DNA from: Ananas comosus
Taxonomy: Eukaryota; Streptophyta; Magnoliopsida; Poales; Bromeliaceae
Assembly: GCF_001540865.1 (NCBI RefSeq)
Contig: NC_033622.1
Location: 15,407,237-15,471,236, forward strand
Reading direction: 5' to 3'
Length of the DNA stretch: 64,000 nt
Below the pieces are notes generated by a model, which was not told the origin of the DNA, made no database searches, and saw only the letters and a program-made list of their open reading frames with translations. How positions within the stretch are numbered: position 1 is the first letter of the stretch; every line of letters begins with the position of its first letter. Both the position numbers and the translations under genes were made by a program. Positions 41,160 to 52,259 of the stretch are shown piece after piece.

Positions 41160-41623
41160 ATTATTTATTAATTCTCAGAAAATTAACTAACAAGAATAAT
41201 TCTTTTGGGAATGCATTTTCGTTTATTATTCTAGTCAATCTTCTTAAATATCAGCATTAATTATTTTGAATTGAAACTGTAAACGGGCGATAACGTTTCA
41301 AATCAGAGCTTGCATTTACTCTTTCGACAAATTTTATCGCCACGTTAAACACCGGGGCCAAAGTAGAAATATGGTTTGATTTTTAGTAAATCTACACGGT
41401 ATGTATGGTGAATTGGCGAGGATATCAATTCAATCCAATGGATTATTTCTAAGAATTTTTTTTGGTTTAAGCGCAGCTTATGAAATTTTCTGACTCTCGA
41501 GTACGTACACGATGAAAGACCTTATCTTTCTTTTGCTGACAAAGAAGAAAATTCGCACATTAAATAATATATTATCTTACAGATTTAAAGTCCAAATTTA
41601 CAAAATTTTTACAAAGAAGAGTG
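41160..41623. other. Intergenic, 3' flank of RING-H2 gene
   Basis: AT-rich sequence without supported genes. It probably includes the 3' UTR of the minus-strand RING-H2 gene. Confidence 0.5.
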
Positions 41624-42187
41624 CTAAATCTGGGGCGGAGGGATCACGTGCGAAGCGGGTGATGATGGATCAGGAGCCGTCGAAACCCCAGCGGTCGAAT
41701 TGTGGTGTCTCGCGCCCAACCCTGCCCCTGCCCCTGCCCCTGCCCCAACGCCATCGTCGGCGGCGACGCGGCGGCACACGGGGCAGATCGGTCGTTTCGC
41801 GAGCCACGAGTCGACGCAGCGCGCGTGGAAGCTGTGGCGACACGCGGGGAGGAGCCGGCACGTGTCGCCCATCCGGAAGCTCTCCAGGCACACGGCGCAG
41901 TCCCCGGCGCCGTCCGATCTCCCCTTGACGTCGTCGTCGTCGTCGTCCTCCTCCGCCCCTCCTCCCGAGTCGACGTAGTAGTAGTAGTAGTAGCAGGGGA
42001 GCTTCTCTAAGTCGGCAGGGGACAAGCCCCTGGCGCCGACTACACTTACGCCGCCGACGCCGCCCATCGTCTCGAACCCTACTCCCGCCCTGCGAAACGG
42101 ACGACCCACGAGGCACACGTGGACGGCCACCAGCGCCGCGATCCCCACCAGGAGGAGCGCCACGGAGAGCACGATCGCCATCACCAT
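41624..42187 (-). CDS. ATL-type RING-H2 finger E3 ligase
   Basis: Single-exon membrane-anchored E3 ubiquitin ligase of the ATL family, 187 residues. I chose ATG 42187 (MVMAIVLSVALLL). The open frame extends upstream to 42511, but that part contains a poly-Lys stretch from a poly(T) tract and is almost certainly leader. Residues 3-28 form the single membrane segment. GLSPADLEKLP near 54-64 is the GLD motif. An acidic run (Glu/Asp) sits near 79-86. The RING-H2 ligands are C97, C100, C116, H118, H121, C124, C135 and C138, with the usual W at 128 between C6 and C7. The tail is Gly/Ala-rich. ATL proteins commonly act in defence and stress responses; the substrate is not predictable. Confidence 0.9.
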   Translation of the reverse strand: MVMAIVLSVALLLVGIAALVAVHVCLVGRPFRRAGVGFETMGGVGGVSVVGARGLSPADLEKLPCYYYYYYVDSGGGAEEDDDDDDVKGRSDGAGDCAVCLESFRMGDTCRLLPACRHSFHARCVDSWLAKRPICPVCRRVAADDGVGAGAGAGAGLGARHHNSTAGVSTAPDPSSPASHVIPPPQI

Positions 42188-42446
42188 TATTCCCGGTATC
42201 CTCGCATTCGCGATTCCTCCCTCGAATTTTTTTCTTTTTAATCTTTTTTCCTTTTCTCTTTCATGGGAAAAATCGCATCTTCTCGAGGCCCCGATTAGGT
42301 GGAAACCCCTAACCCTATTACTTGGAGAGGGGGAGCGTGGAGTGAGTGAGCGTAGTTTGGGGGTGGAGAAGAAGCGGAGCGCGAAAGGGATGTGGGACAG
42401 TGGGAGCGAACCATTTTGTATCTCAAACATTTGCTTCTGTGCAATT

Positions 42447-42470
42447 TTTTTTTTTTTTTTTTTTTTTACA
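42447..42470. repeat. Poly(T) tract upstream of RING-H2 gene
   Basis: About 23 T residues, read as poly-Lys when the upstream open frame is translated. This supports treating that segment as untranslated. Confidence 0.9.
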
Positions 42471-43090
42471 GTAGGAAGGTAAAAGGGCGAGATCCAACCG
42501 TTCATCTCCAAATGACATTTTTGTTAGGATTGAGTATATAGATAAAAAACATATTTTTATCCACTGGAAACGTCTCCAGCATATCGTTGGTATCTAAAAT
42601 TTTATACTTAATAATATTTAATTATTTCATAATTTTAACTGTCAGATGCCTTTCAGATGCCTTCCACGCAAGTGAGTAACCGGCGAATTTGCTTTCCATC
42701 AGACGAAGCACGTAACAGTGATCGGGAATTGACTTTTTTGGACCACTGGCGGGGCCCACTCCATGGACTTTTAACTGCTTATATAGAATCTATAGTGATT
42801 TTGTTTTATTTATTTATTTATTTATTTTGTGTGTGGTTTTTCTACTCAGTTCATGTGGTTTATACTTTTTTACAAAATAAAAGAAGTCAACAGTAACGAT
42901 CGGATAATTTCATTATTCGGCCCCTTCATGTAGTTAAAATTCTCCCTTGCATTTGGTTTCCTTTTTAAGAGCTCGTCCACAATAACAATATCTATATCTA
43001 TATCTATACCTATACATTATTTCCCATAAAGTCTTGTCACGTGGCGATCCTTCCTTTATCCTTACCTTCTCTTCTCTTCTCTAATCAGAA

Positions 43091-43228
43091 CCCGCATTCT
43101 TCATCTCCCCACCAAGGAATTACTAACGCATCATTAATTTTAATAATTATGATCTTAAACCCACACTCTTCATCTCCCCACCAAGAAGTTACTAACGCAT
43201 CATTAATTTTAATAATTACGATGATTCA
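43091..43228 (+). repeat. 69-bp tandem duplication upstream of LTP-like gene
   Basis: Two adjacent units (43091-43159 and 43160-43228) share CTTCATCTCCCCACCAAG and TTACTAACGCATCATTAATT, with few differences. They lie 70-210 bp upstream of the LTP-like start, in promoter or leader. Confidence 0.85.
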
Positions 43229-43300
43229 CACAATTAGCACTACTAAAACCCCATCATCATCATCTCCTTATTCTCCGAAACCAAATACCACACTCCAACA

Positions 43301-43694
43301 ATGTCCTATGTTACAAACCAACTCTTCTTTCTATTATTCTTATTATTATTCTCGAACGCGAGTACGAACCCGTCAACGCCATTCGGGTCGAGCCATGATT
43401 GTTCGGGCGCGTTGTTTGGGTTCAGCGAATGCTTAGAGTTTGTGGAGAGCGGGGCGAACGGGGCCGTATCGGGGTTGCTGCTCCGGGCTCGATCACATGC
43501 TTAGCCGGAGCGTTACGTGCCTCTGCGAGGCTATACGAGAAGGGGCGAGGCTAGACGTATCCATAAACGTCACCAAAGCTCTCGCTTTACCCTCACTTTG
43601 TGGGCTCTCCTACACGCTAATAGTCTCATGTTACAAAAGTAAGAGGTGTATTTTTTTTATGGTCCAATTTCATATATACAAATTACTTTTATAA
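43301..43694 (+). pseudogene. Non-specific lipid-transfer-like gene with one-base frameshift
   Basis: A secreted 8-cysteine (LTP/LTPG-type) protein gene. The start MSYVTNQLFFLLFLLLFSNA gives a clear signal peptide. In the first frame DCSGALFGFSECLEFVESGA supplies Cys 1 and 2. The frame then breaks at a GGGG run near 43470. Dropping one G restores a CCSGLDHML segment (Cys 3-4), followed by SVTCLCEAI (Cys 5-6), LALPSLCGLS (Cys 7) and LIVSC (Cys 8), ending at 43694. So the whole eight-cysteine pattern is present across two frames. Either a recent pseudogene or a homopolymer error in the assembly. Family members bind lipids in the apoplast. Confidence 0.75.
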
Positions 43695-43699
43695 GAAAA

Positions 43700-46600
43700 A
43701 AATAAGTAAAATAAGATTTCTTCGTACTATTTTTTTTCATTTTTTTTTGCACATAAGAATGGTTCATATTTTATAATTTTTTTAATTTTTTTTATCTTTT
43801 TGTTTTTAAATTGTATGTGTACTGAAATTAGGGTTTCGTGGATTGTAGTGCAACATCGCAGGGGAAAGCGAAGATAGATTTTGAGTCAATGAGAGGAAAG
43901 AAGTGGTAGGTTTGGAGAGATATGTAGGGAATCAACGTGGCTGTAACGAAAAAGGAGCTCGACGTTGATAATGGCGGCAAAGGTAATGTGGAGATGGGAA
44001 TTCGTCTTCCCGATGTGGTAGTGCGATCAAGATGCGTATGGAGTAATAATTCTATTGCTGCTTCTTTCATTACTATTTTTTATAATTTATTTACTGAAAT
44101 TATAAATTTTGTTACATTTGTACGTATATTTCTTTCATCTCTTTTATTTCTGTATATATTAATATATATTATTTTTATTTATTGATGTCTTATGGCAATT
44201 CAAAAAATTTAAAATTTTTACTTTGTGAATCTTCTGTCTTCTATAGCATCAGCCCGCCGCAATGCGCGGGTAACTTCACTAGTAAAGTATCAAACTGGAA
44301 GGATTTCCTCTCATGATTTAGGCCAGTCTTTTCCGGTCGCTAAAGTCGGTGATAAGATACAGAAAAGAGAAAGAGATTTTGAGTTCGAGTTCCAAATAAA
44401 GAGCAGCGGTACGAGTACGTCCAATGAAATACAAATGGGGTACCGGCTCGGCCCGAAATAGTTCTAAGCTTTCCCGAACCGCGTATTGGATTTCATATTC
44501 GAACACTCTCCTCGGGCCAGGCCGAGTAAACTTGAGCCGGACCGTCAACAAGAGTAGGCCCCAAAAAAGATCAGGTCTCTACTACACATGACTGACTATA
44601 TATGAACTTGAGTTAATTTCATACAGCTCCCTATAAATACAGTAAATTACAAATATATCTCTACAAAGTTCAATTTTCATATATTATCTCTACGAAAGTA
44701 CTAATATTTTCAATTATATTCCTTTACTGTTTATTTTGTAAGTGAAATGACTTTTTTGCCATCACAAATATGTCCCTCCAAAATTTTTAACTATTAATTG
44801 AAGAGAAATAAAAAGGTCAATTCATCTTATTAACTAACTAGGGTTAAGTATTTTACTTATGGTTAACTAAATTTTTTTAACGGATCTTAACGACAGGGAC
44901 ATAATTGAAAATATCAAATTTTTGCATGGACAACATATAAAAATTAAATTTATAGGAATATATTTGTAATTCACTATATTATAGGGTATGAAATTAGCCC
45001 TATGAACTTGGACACAACCCAGGAAACAGGGATGGAGCTATTAATAGACCAAGGGAGGCCATGATTTTTGAAAAATTAAATAAGAAGCATTTTAAGACTT
45101 TTTTAAAAAGTCTAATTATATAAGTATTCTATCCTTGTATTTTAACTAAATTGTTTATGTATTAGTAGGCTCATAATCATTCTTTCTTTCCCATAAAGCG
45201 TGATGATACTTATAAGATAAAGGTGTACGGATATCCCCGTAACTATAGACTAGTTCGAAAAAGATTATTAATTTTTTAATTGGCATGTCTTTAACTTCCA
45301 AATTTTTTTTAATTGATTTTTTATGGTTAGTTAAGTAACAAGTCTTTGTTTTTTTTTTTTTTTTAAAAAAAGGTAGCACGCTACCCGTATCGTTTATTTC
45401 ATTTAGAAATAAACTTAGCTAAAAATGTGAAACAATTAGGATTCGAATTTGGGTCTCAGGTACCAACCACCAAGCCCTTCACCACTTACTCTAAGGACAG
45501 TCGGTATAACAAGTCTTTGTTAAACTATAAATTTGATGAAATCATCAAACAACTTAATTGGTAAAATATCTAATCTATTTCTATCGTTAAACAAAATATT
45601 TTCCTACATATATTGCATAAATAATTGTTAACAGTTAACAACATTCAAAGATATGTAGTTTGAGTTTTTTTTTTTTTTTTCCCCCTTTTACTAGAACTAG
45701 TGATCTTAAATACGACATAATATTTTTTACTATTTTTTCAGCCCCTTCGAATAGAAAACTCTAGCTTCATCACTGCTATGCAATGGAAATTTAATCATTT
45801 GGGCTTGAATCTAAATGGCTTTTTTTCAAAATTCGGATTTGATGGTGTCACGGTGGGAATAGTCTCGAAAAAAAAAAAAAAAAGTAGTTCCCATTTTCAA
45901 GTTTACAGGATTTGTGTCAGGGCTTGGCCCTAATTCATCAGGTAAAATAAATAAATAAGTAAAATGATACTCCTTATGTATATAGATGTAGAAAATACTG
46001 CAGCGACATATTGTTAAAAAAAGAAAATACTATATATAATTGATACAATCGTTGAGTGTGACGTGTTCATTAATTTAGAAGGATTGGAATGGGTGTAAGC
46101 AACTTGTATACGCATTTGATGGGTTGATAGTGGCCTTTAGACATCACAATAAGTATAAATTGCAATGTGTGGTGAGTGATTCATCCACAAATGACCACTC
46201 ATGTCATGTCATTTTCACCATGTTTTTCTCATATTTGAGCCACTATTTTTGTCCAGGCCTATTTTCGCCATGTTTTCTTTGTCTATTTGGGCCACTATAT
46301 TTGTCGAGTATAGAGCGTTCCTTTTCTTTAATCAAGTAACTGATTATGATAATATGATAACAAAGGAAAGGAGGACATATATGTTTCTCTTTTTTTAAAA
46401 AAAAAATAAAAAATCAAACAAAGAAATTAGTACCTAAGGCGGTTTCGAAATACTACAATGAAGGGAGCAGAGTGCGTACAAACAAGTTCTTGGCATTAGC
46501 CAGCATTTGAATTTTATTTTGTCAGTGTGCGTTCCAGATGAAAGCGTGACTTAAAATTAGATCAACAAACAGAGCATGCATGGTGCAACAGCTAATTGGG

Positions 46601-47502
46601 GCACTTACATTGATAGCAACCTTGTATACGCGTCCACTACATTTGCAAATCTAATGAGATCAGTGTAAAGGTCTAGAAAAGATAAAAAAGAGATTCTGGT
46701 GGATGTAAAATGATCCAGCTAGAAGCCCCTTTAAGGCTTCAACAACAGTTCAACAACTGTGTATTGGATCGTACCATTTAGCACTCTCGTGGTTGCTTGG
46801 GCCAAAATGCATGGGCTTGATTTGTTATTTTCATGGCACAGTTGTGTTGTACCAAACATAAAAAGGTACGATCACTCGTACGCAGAAACGTACAGAAGCT
46901 ACTAATTAACGCCGCGAACTATTTACACTAAACGGATATAACTGAAATTTGAAAATTTTGAAGTTTATTATCTAATCTGGTAGGCTCCTATCTACTACAT
47001 AAACCTCACTTGAAGTCGGAGGCGCAAGTCTCAAATTTAAGTAGAGCCCTTCAGAGGCATGTGCAGAAAACAATAATGCTATAAATCTCATCTAACTTGA
47101 AGACTATGTTATATAGAATTAATCGCGAACCGCACGATCGGATCGAATGTTTGTGGGTACAATAAAACAGAATATTAATCCTTATTAAACTCTCAGAAGA
47201 AATAGAAGCCGCTGCTTTTATAGCAGGAAGAGTTCAATTTAGAGTTGTGGGTGGAGATGGATCTACTTTGGGGGAGCCAACGGGTGATGGGAAAGTTGGA
47301 AGCAAACGCACAAGAGACAAGTCACGTCTTATTTTTCGCGAAAACGTTTTGAGTCACAATCTCCCCCACTCCACTCACCCCCTCTAAACCCACTCATCCA
47401 TGCATGCACATTTTATCCCCCATGTATGGCCAATCCCCCCGCCCCATCCAATCCCTATGCTCCCCAGTAGCTAAAAGCACATCCCTCAAAGCCCAAAATA
47501 AG

Positions 47503-47533
<31 letters not shown>

Positions 47534-47940
47534 AACACCAGCATACGTGGCAAACTTTGTGTGAACAAGTCACAAGTGCTTGTTTCATAGACAACAAAAA
47601 AAAAGAAAGAAGATAATATGATAATATAAAACAGTGGCATCGGAAAAAAAAAAAAAAAAAGAGGAGAATTTGAATATTTGTTTCTGAATTAATCATCTAC
47701 GTTGGTAGCTGAATGTTTGTTTCTTCTCTCCCGTTGTTAACTGCTCGTTTGTCGTGTTTATTCAGATCGATATCTTGAATATCGAGCAGGCCGTTAATTG
47801 TGAGAATTAAGGGAGCACTGTGTTTGATATTATCGTATCCAAATTGAAGTTTTAATTTGATGAAACAACAACAACAACAACAACAACAACAGTTGCAGGA
47901 TAAGCGATAGATGGTCCAATAATTATCGGCCCAAACTGAA
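43700..47940. other. Long intergenic region, no supported gene
   Basis: AT-rich. Contains a SINE on the minus strand (listed) and a (TTTA)n-type tract near 47500. The open frame at 43937-44185 has no recognisable domain and weak coding character, so I left it out. Confidence 0.5.
45347..45507 (-). mobile_element. tRNA-derived SINE, minus orientation
   Basis: The complement of the family consensus: poly(T) at 45347-45363, then GGTAGCACGCTACCCGTATC, GTTTATTTCATTTAGAAATA, the inverted B-box (GATTCGAATTT) and the 5' end ACAGTCGG near 45500. Confidence 0.8.
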
Positions 47941-47945
47941 GGTAG

Positions 47946-48209
47946 TTAAAGAGGACAGATAGAAGAAGCAACAAATGAAGCACCATCATCATCATTTTCA
48001 TGAACAGGAGAAGCAGGGATAGGGCTGAACGGGGAGCCGACGTCGTTGTCACTAATAAAAGGAGGGAATCCATCTATACGCTGTCGAGTGGGGCCGGTGC
48101 ACGACAAAAGGCGTCTCCATATCCAATCGGACGGAGCAGGCGCCTTTGAATATCTTATGCACTCATGATGTTTAATGTCCTGAGTGCGCTTCGGACTCCA
48201 TCTATTGGA
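47946..48209 (-). other. Unrecognised open frame, possible terminal exon
   Basis: Open for 87 codons between an upstream TAA (48212-48210) and a TAA at 47948-47946, with no ATG at its head. It reads like a 3' exon: mixed composition with SDWIWRRLLSCTG and an acidic Ser/Pro-rich end (GFPPFISDNDVGSPF, HENDDDGASF). I do not recognise the family. It could be a gene fragment in a repeat or chance. Confidence 0.25.
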
Positions 48210-49520
48210 TTAGAACTTACGGTCTAGCTATTTACTGTTTGCTTCAAGGGAAATTCTAAACTAAAGATCAAGCTCAAGAAAATGAGTAGATTGAAGTATG
48301 TATTAATCTCTAATTAATGCCTTCGTCAAGTTTCACGTAATATTTTAATCTTGTAAATTGGATATTCGACATCCAAAATTTTAAATAGTGTATTTTTGTT
48401 ATCTGTTAGAAATGAAAATGTTCAAGTTTCGGATTTCGATCGAGAAGTTTGAAGACAAACTTTTGATTAAAAGTTCATAGATACCATGTACAGCCAAAGC
48501 GTGAAGACATGCAGCAAGAACTTGGAAGAAAACAGAGTCGTTGGTCCAAATCCTAATTGCTGTTGTTGTTGTTGTTGTTGTTATTTTTATTTTTTAATTT
48601 TTTTGAAGTTTGCTGTAGATATTAGATATTAGTATTTCTTCATTCTCGCCCAGCATAGCCAATTCTAAGAAAAATCGGAAACCAGGCACAACCAGAAATT
48701 ATTCTGTAACCAATTGGACCTCCCTTTATAATTAAGCTTAGCCAAAACCCCATAAATCCACTTTATGATCGACCTCCAAAAAATATATACGCTGAAGAAT
48801 TACTCCATTAATTGATCAATTGCATGCAGAAAGAACATTTGAATTAGCAGAGATGAACGTTAATTAGTATGCCACGATTAGATTAGTGAAAGATCTAGAG
48901 AGAGCGAAAAAAAAAAAAAGAAAAAAAAAAAAAGAAAAGCGAAAAAGACCTGAAAAAAGAAATAATATGACTCAAAATAAATCTTTCAAAAGCAGAAAAG
49001 AAAAGAAGGATAGCGCACTTGCACAGCGATCTCAATCAATCAATCAATCATAAGAACTAGTGAAGTGTAATATCTCTAAACACACGCATGGGACAAAATC
49101 GTAACGCAAACAAGCAGTAAAAACACAATTCCACAAAGAGAATAACTAATCAGCAACGGAAACAAGCATTACTTCTCACAGTGCGATGACAGATAACACC
49201 AACAACACCAGACAGCATAGAGAGAGTTCCTTTACTCTAAAAACTCTTATTCCCACCATTCCTATATATATATATATATATATATTATAAATACCCAACT
49301 ACATGGACAATTAAGTACACACGTAGCCATACTATTACTCATAAACACTTGGAAATTGACGAGTGACAGGTGACAGGATCAGTAGGGAAGAGGGAGAGGG
49401 AGTGGAAGAAGACGAAGAAGAAGAAGAAGAAAAGCGCAGCAAACCGAAGACGAAGAGGGGACGATTAATACGTTTAGATTTTGCATTTAGTTCCAATTTG
49501 CCTTATATAATTCGCGATTA

Positions 49521-50360
49521 TTACCAAACCCACCAATCGAGCTGGGCCTCGTCCTCCTCCGCCGCCTGGTGGTGGTGGTTGTGGTCCTGTTGACCGTCGT
49601 GGTGGTGCTCCGCGGGGAACACGGTGTCGGCGTAGTAGCTGCAGCCCTCGTCGCTGACCCCATCGTCCTCTTCGGACTGGACCCCGCCGTCGACGGGGGC
49701 GATGCACGGGTAATCCTCTGGAAAGTAGGAATCGCCGCTGCTGTCGACGACCAGGCCGTGGTGGGCCCCCTCGCCATCCACCACCGCACTCCCACCAGTC
49801 CCAGAGCTCAGCCGGTCCTCGGCCTTGGGCGGCGCGTCCAGAGCCGCGACTGTCGCCGTGGAGGTTTGTTCAGTTAAATTCGATCCGGGCGCCTTCTCCT
49901 CCGGCTTCAGGCCCAGGGCGGCCGCCGCCTCCGCCTCCTTCGCCTGGAGCTTCTCGGTCAACGAGATCACCTGTTTGTTCTACAAGTCAATTTACTGGGC
50001 ACAGTTAACTACCTATTATCTCACCGGGGAGGTGATGGGAACTAGCACCAATTTTTTTTTTGAAGGGGGGTCGCTCTCTCCTCCCAGAAAGAGGAGTGCA
50101 GTGGGAACAAATGCTAAATGTATTCTGACCTCTTCGTCCTTTTTTTTTTTATTTCTTCATTCACATAAAGAAATCAGGCCTAGTTTAGTCATTTTAAAAG
50201 GCGGCCGATGGAGACGCCAGGAGCGCCAGGAGCGGTCCCCGCAACAGAACCAATCAACTGTTGGAAAGTGGGATTTACTTTTTATGTGTTAACAGAATAT
50301 TTATTTGAGATCAAGAGGAGGAATGAGTCATGGCAGCGGTGACATTAAGCAAGGTGGGTT

Positions 50361-50409
<49 letters not shown>

Positions 50410-51412
50410 TTTTTTTTGTTTTGGGGAGGTTAGGTTACCGCCCAGAGAAGAGTAGCGAAAGTAAAAACAGAAGAAGCACGAGTAATAATACCTGGGCGCG
50501 GAGGTGGTGGTTGTCCTTGAGAAGGGAGTCGTGGTCAGCGAGAAGGGAGTCGTAGGAGGACTTGAGGCGGTCGAAGTCGCGCTCGAGCTGCTTCGTCTTC
50601 CAGCGGGCGCGGCGGTTCTGGAACCACACCGCAACCTGCCGCGGCTGTAGCCCCAGCTTCCGCGCCAGCTCGCTCTTCCGCTCCGGCTCCAGCTTGTTCT
50701 CCTCCTCAAAGCTCACCTCCAACAGGTGCACCTTAATTTCATTCATTCACAGCAATAACACTACCCTTTTATTGACACATTCGACAACAGTTTACTAATA
50801 ATACGGCGGAACACGCGCGCGCGCGCGCGCACACACACACCCAAAAGCTGTAAACAGTGTTGAGCTTTCTCATCATCCCTATGAAAACTCGCGAAGACCT
50901 AATAGTCGATGGGTCACGAATTCCGAAGAGGATCTTATATGTTATATCTCATTAAAAAGCCCTCTCCACTTTTACTAGGACGATTATGATTCTCTCATCG
51001 ATCACCTGTACCGCTCCTCTCACAGAGTCAACGCCCTTAGGTGATGATTAATTAATGACTAGTTTCGTGCTTCCGCCGCAGCCCTCAATAATATCTCTTG
51101 TACGAATTAATTAAAACTCCAATCATTACATCAAAAAGAAAAAAAGAAGAAAAATCGAAGAAAAAGGGTTTGGAGATGGGGAGGGGAGCTCTGTACCTGC
51201 TCGGGAGTGAGGCGGCGCTTCTTCTCCGGAAGCTGCTCGTCGTAGTACACTTCTTCCAGAAGGTCGTCCGGGGAGGTGAAGAAGGGCCGCTTGCTCCGCC
51301 CCCCTTCCTCTATTCCCAGCACCGATCTCGCCCCTTCATCACTCCCCCAGATAAAACACGCCCATCAATTTCATAGACATTAAAATCAAAGCCCTAGGTA
51401 TGCACATGCGTG

Positions 51413-51448
<36 letters not shown>

Positions 51449-51720
51449 ACCATCCCGATGACACGATATATATATCTCATGTCGTCGAGAACACGAGGAT
51501 TAAAAGATTGGTAGGTAGTTAAAACTAACCACCATATCTCAAAAGATGGCAATCTAGATAGGACACTAGTATAACGTACACAATCAAAGAGGATAAACTG
51601 GTAAATAGGTGAGTTAAAAACACCAGGTAAGAGTAGTAAAATTGGCCTGTAGTACCAAGTACGTTCCCGGTTTTTGAGTTATCATGCTTCTTGAAACACG
51701 AGAAATATCATATACACAGA

Positions 51721-51762
<42 letters not shown>

Positions 51763-52222
51763 NCCCTAGAGAGAGAAACCTCCCTCTCCAATCTCACCTT
51801 GTCGTACTGTAAACGTATCTATGTATATACACAACTTGCTTCGTGTGGATCGATCGAGGGTTGGGGCTTTTAGAAGAAGACGTGGACCTTGTGGCGGAAG
51901 AAGCTGGTGCTCCACAGGAGTCTCGTCGAGGTCTTCATCGGGAACAGAGAAAACCCCATCAACCCTAGCAGAACGGGGTTTGGGAAGATCTCAGCCCTCC
52001 AATCCCTCACCTCCGCCGCAGCCGAGGTGGTTTCCGGCGATCGCTCAGTCGCCGGCGCCGGAGATATTCGCCGGAGTCGGGACCTCCCGCGACCACGAGG
52101 AGGAGCTCGCTGTAAGAATCTCTCTCTCTCTCTCTCGGGGAGCGCTCTCACTTTCTCTCTCTACTTGGGTGGAGGTATTTTTATTTTTATTCTATTATTT
52201 TGATCGCGGAGGACTCTGAAGC
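49521..52222 (-). CDS. HAT5: HAT5/ATHB-1-like HD-Zip class I transcription factor, N-terminus incomplete
   Basis: Nuclear homeodomain-leucine zipper activator. Secure coding exons: 51341..51197, 50731..50492 and 49970..49521 (stop TAA), GT-AG and in phase. The first secure exon has [19 protein letters not shown] and [20 protein letters not shown], closely following HAT5. The homeodomain continues [19 protein letters not shown] and helix 3 [15 protein letters not shown], directly followed by a leucine zipper ([20 protein letters not shown]). The tail contains [15 protein letters not shown] and [14 protein letters not shown]5-type blocks, then an acidic His-rich end (DWWVW). The start codon is missing: upstream of 51341 the frame closes and no in-phase ATG exon is found. 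A non-coding first exon (about 52222-51798) carries a uORF. An n at 51763 in a GA repeat lies between, so a piece may be lost. Confidence 0.88.
50361..50407. repeat. Poly(T) tract in HAT5 intron
   Basis: About 46 consecutive T residues within the intron between the homeodomain exon and the last exon. Confidence 0.95.
50813..50839. repeat. (CG)n(CA)n microsatellite
   Basis: Alternating GCGCGC followed by ACACAC in the HAT5 intron, a purine-pyrimidine tract capable of Z-DNA. Confidence 0.9.
51414..51449. repeat. (TA)n microsatellite
   Basis: Lies in the HAT5 intron directly before the first secure coding exon, with one imperfection. Confidence 0.9.
51725..51776. repeat. (GA)n microsatellite with assembly ambiguity
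   Basis: About 19 GA units end in an n at 51763, then CCCTAGAGAGAG. The undetermined base suggests a joined or collapsed assembly inside the HAT5 5' region. Confidence 0.9.
51870..51959 (-). CDS. Upstream ORF in HAT5 leader, CPuORF candidate
   Basis: A 29-codon ORF, ATG 51959..51957 to TAA 51872..51870, with the internal sequence [18 protein letters not shown]. It lies on the probable first exon, 260 nt downstream of the TATA box and before a good donor, ACAAG|GTGAGATTGG at 51798. ATHB-1/HAT5 in Arabidopsis is known to have a conserved-peptide uORF (CPuORF33) that represses its translation. Position and size fit. I have not compared the peptide sequence itself, so the identity is inference. 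It is basic and aromatic-rich with no other known domain. Confidence 0.55.
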   Translation of the reverse strand: MGFSLFPMKTSTRLLWSTSFFRHKVHVFF

Positions 52223-52249
52223 TAAAGTTACAAGAAGCGGCGAGGATGG

Positions 52250-52258
52250 GCTTTTATA
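52250..52258 (-). promoter_or_regulatory. TATA box of HAT5-like gene
   Basis: The minus strand reads CCTATAAAAGCCC. About 30 bp downstream begins a purine-rich leader, giving a likely transcription start near 52222. Confidence 0.65.
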
Positions 52259-52259
52259 G

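Noticed and set aside
42188..42511. Upstream extension of the RING-H2 frame
   Set aside because: It is translated through a poly(T) tract into poly-Lys and lacks similarity. The ATL architecture starts with the membrane segment at 42187.
43937..44185. Open frame starting MAVTKKELDVDNGGKGNVEM
   Set aside because: No known domain, it ends in AT-rich low-complexity residues, and no splice partners are visible.
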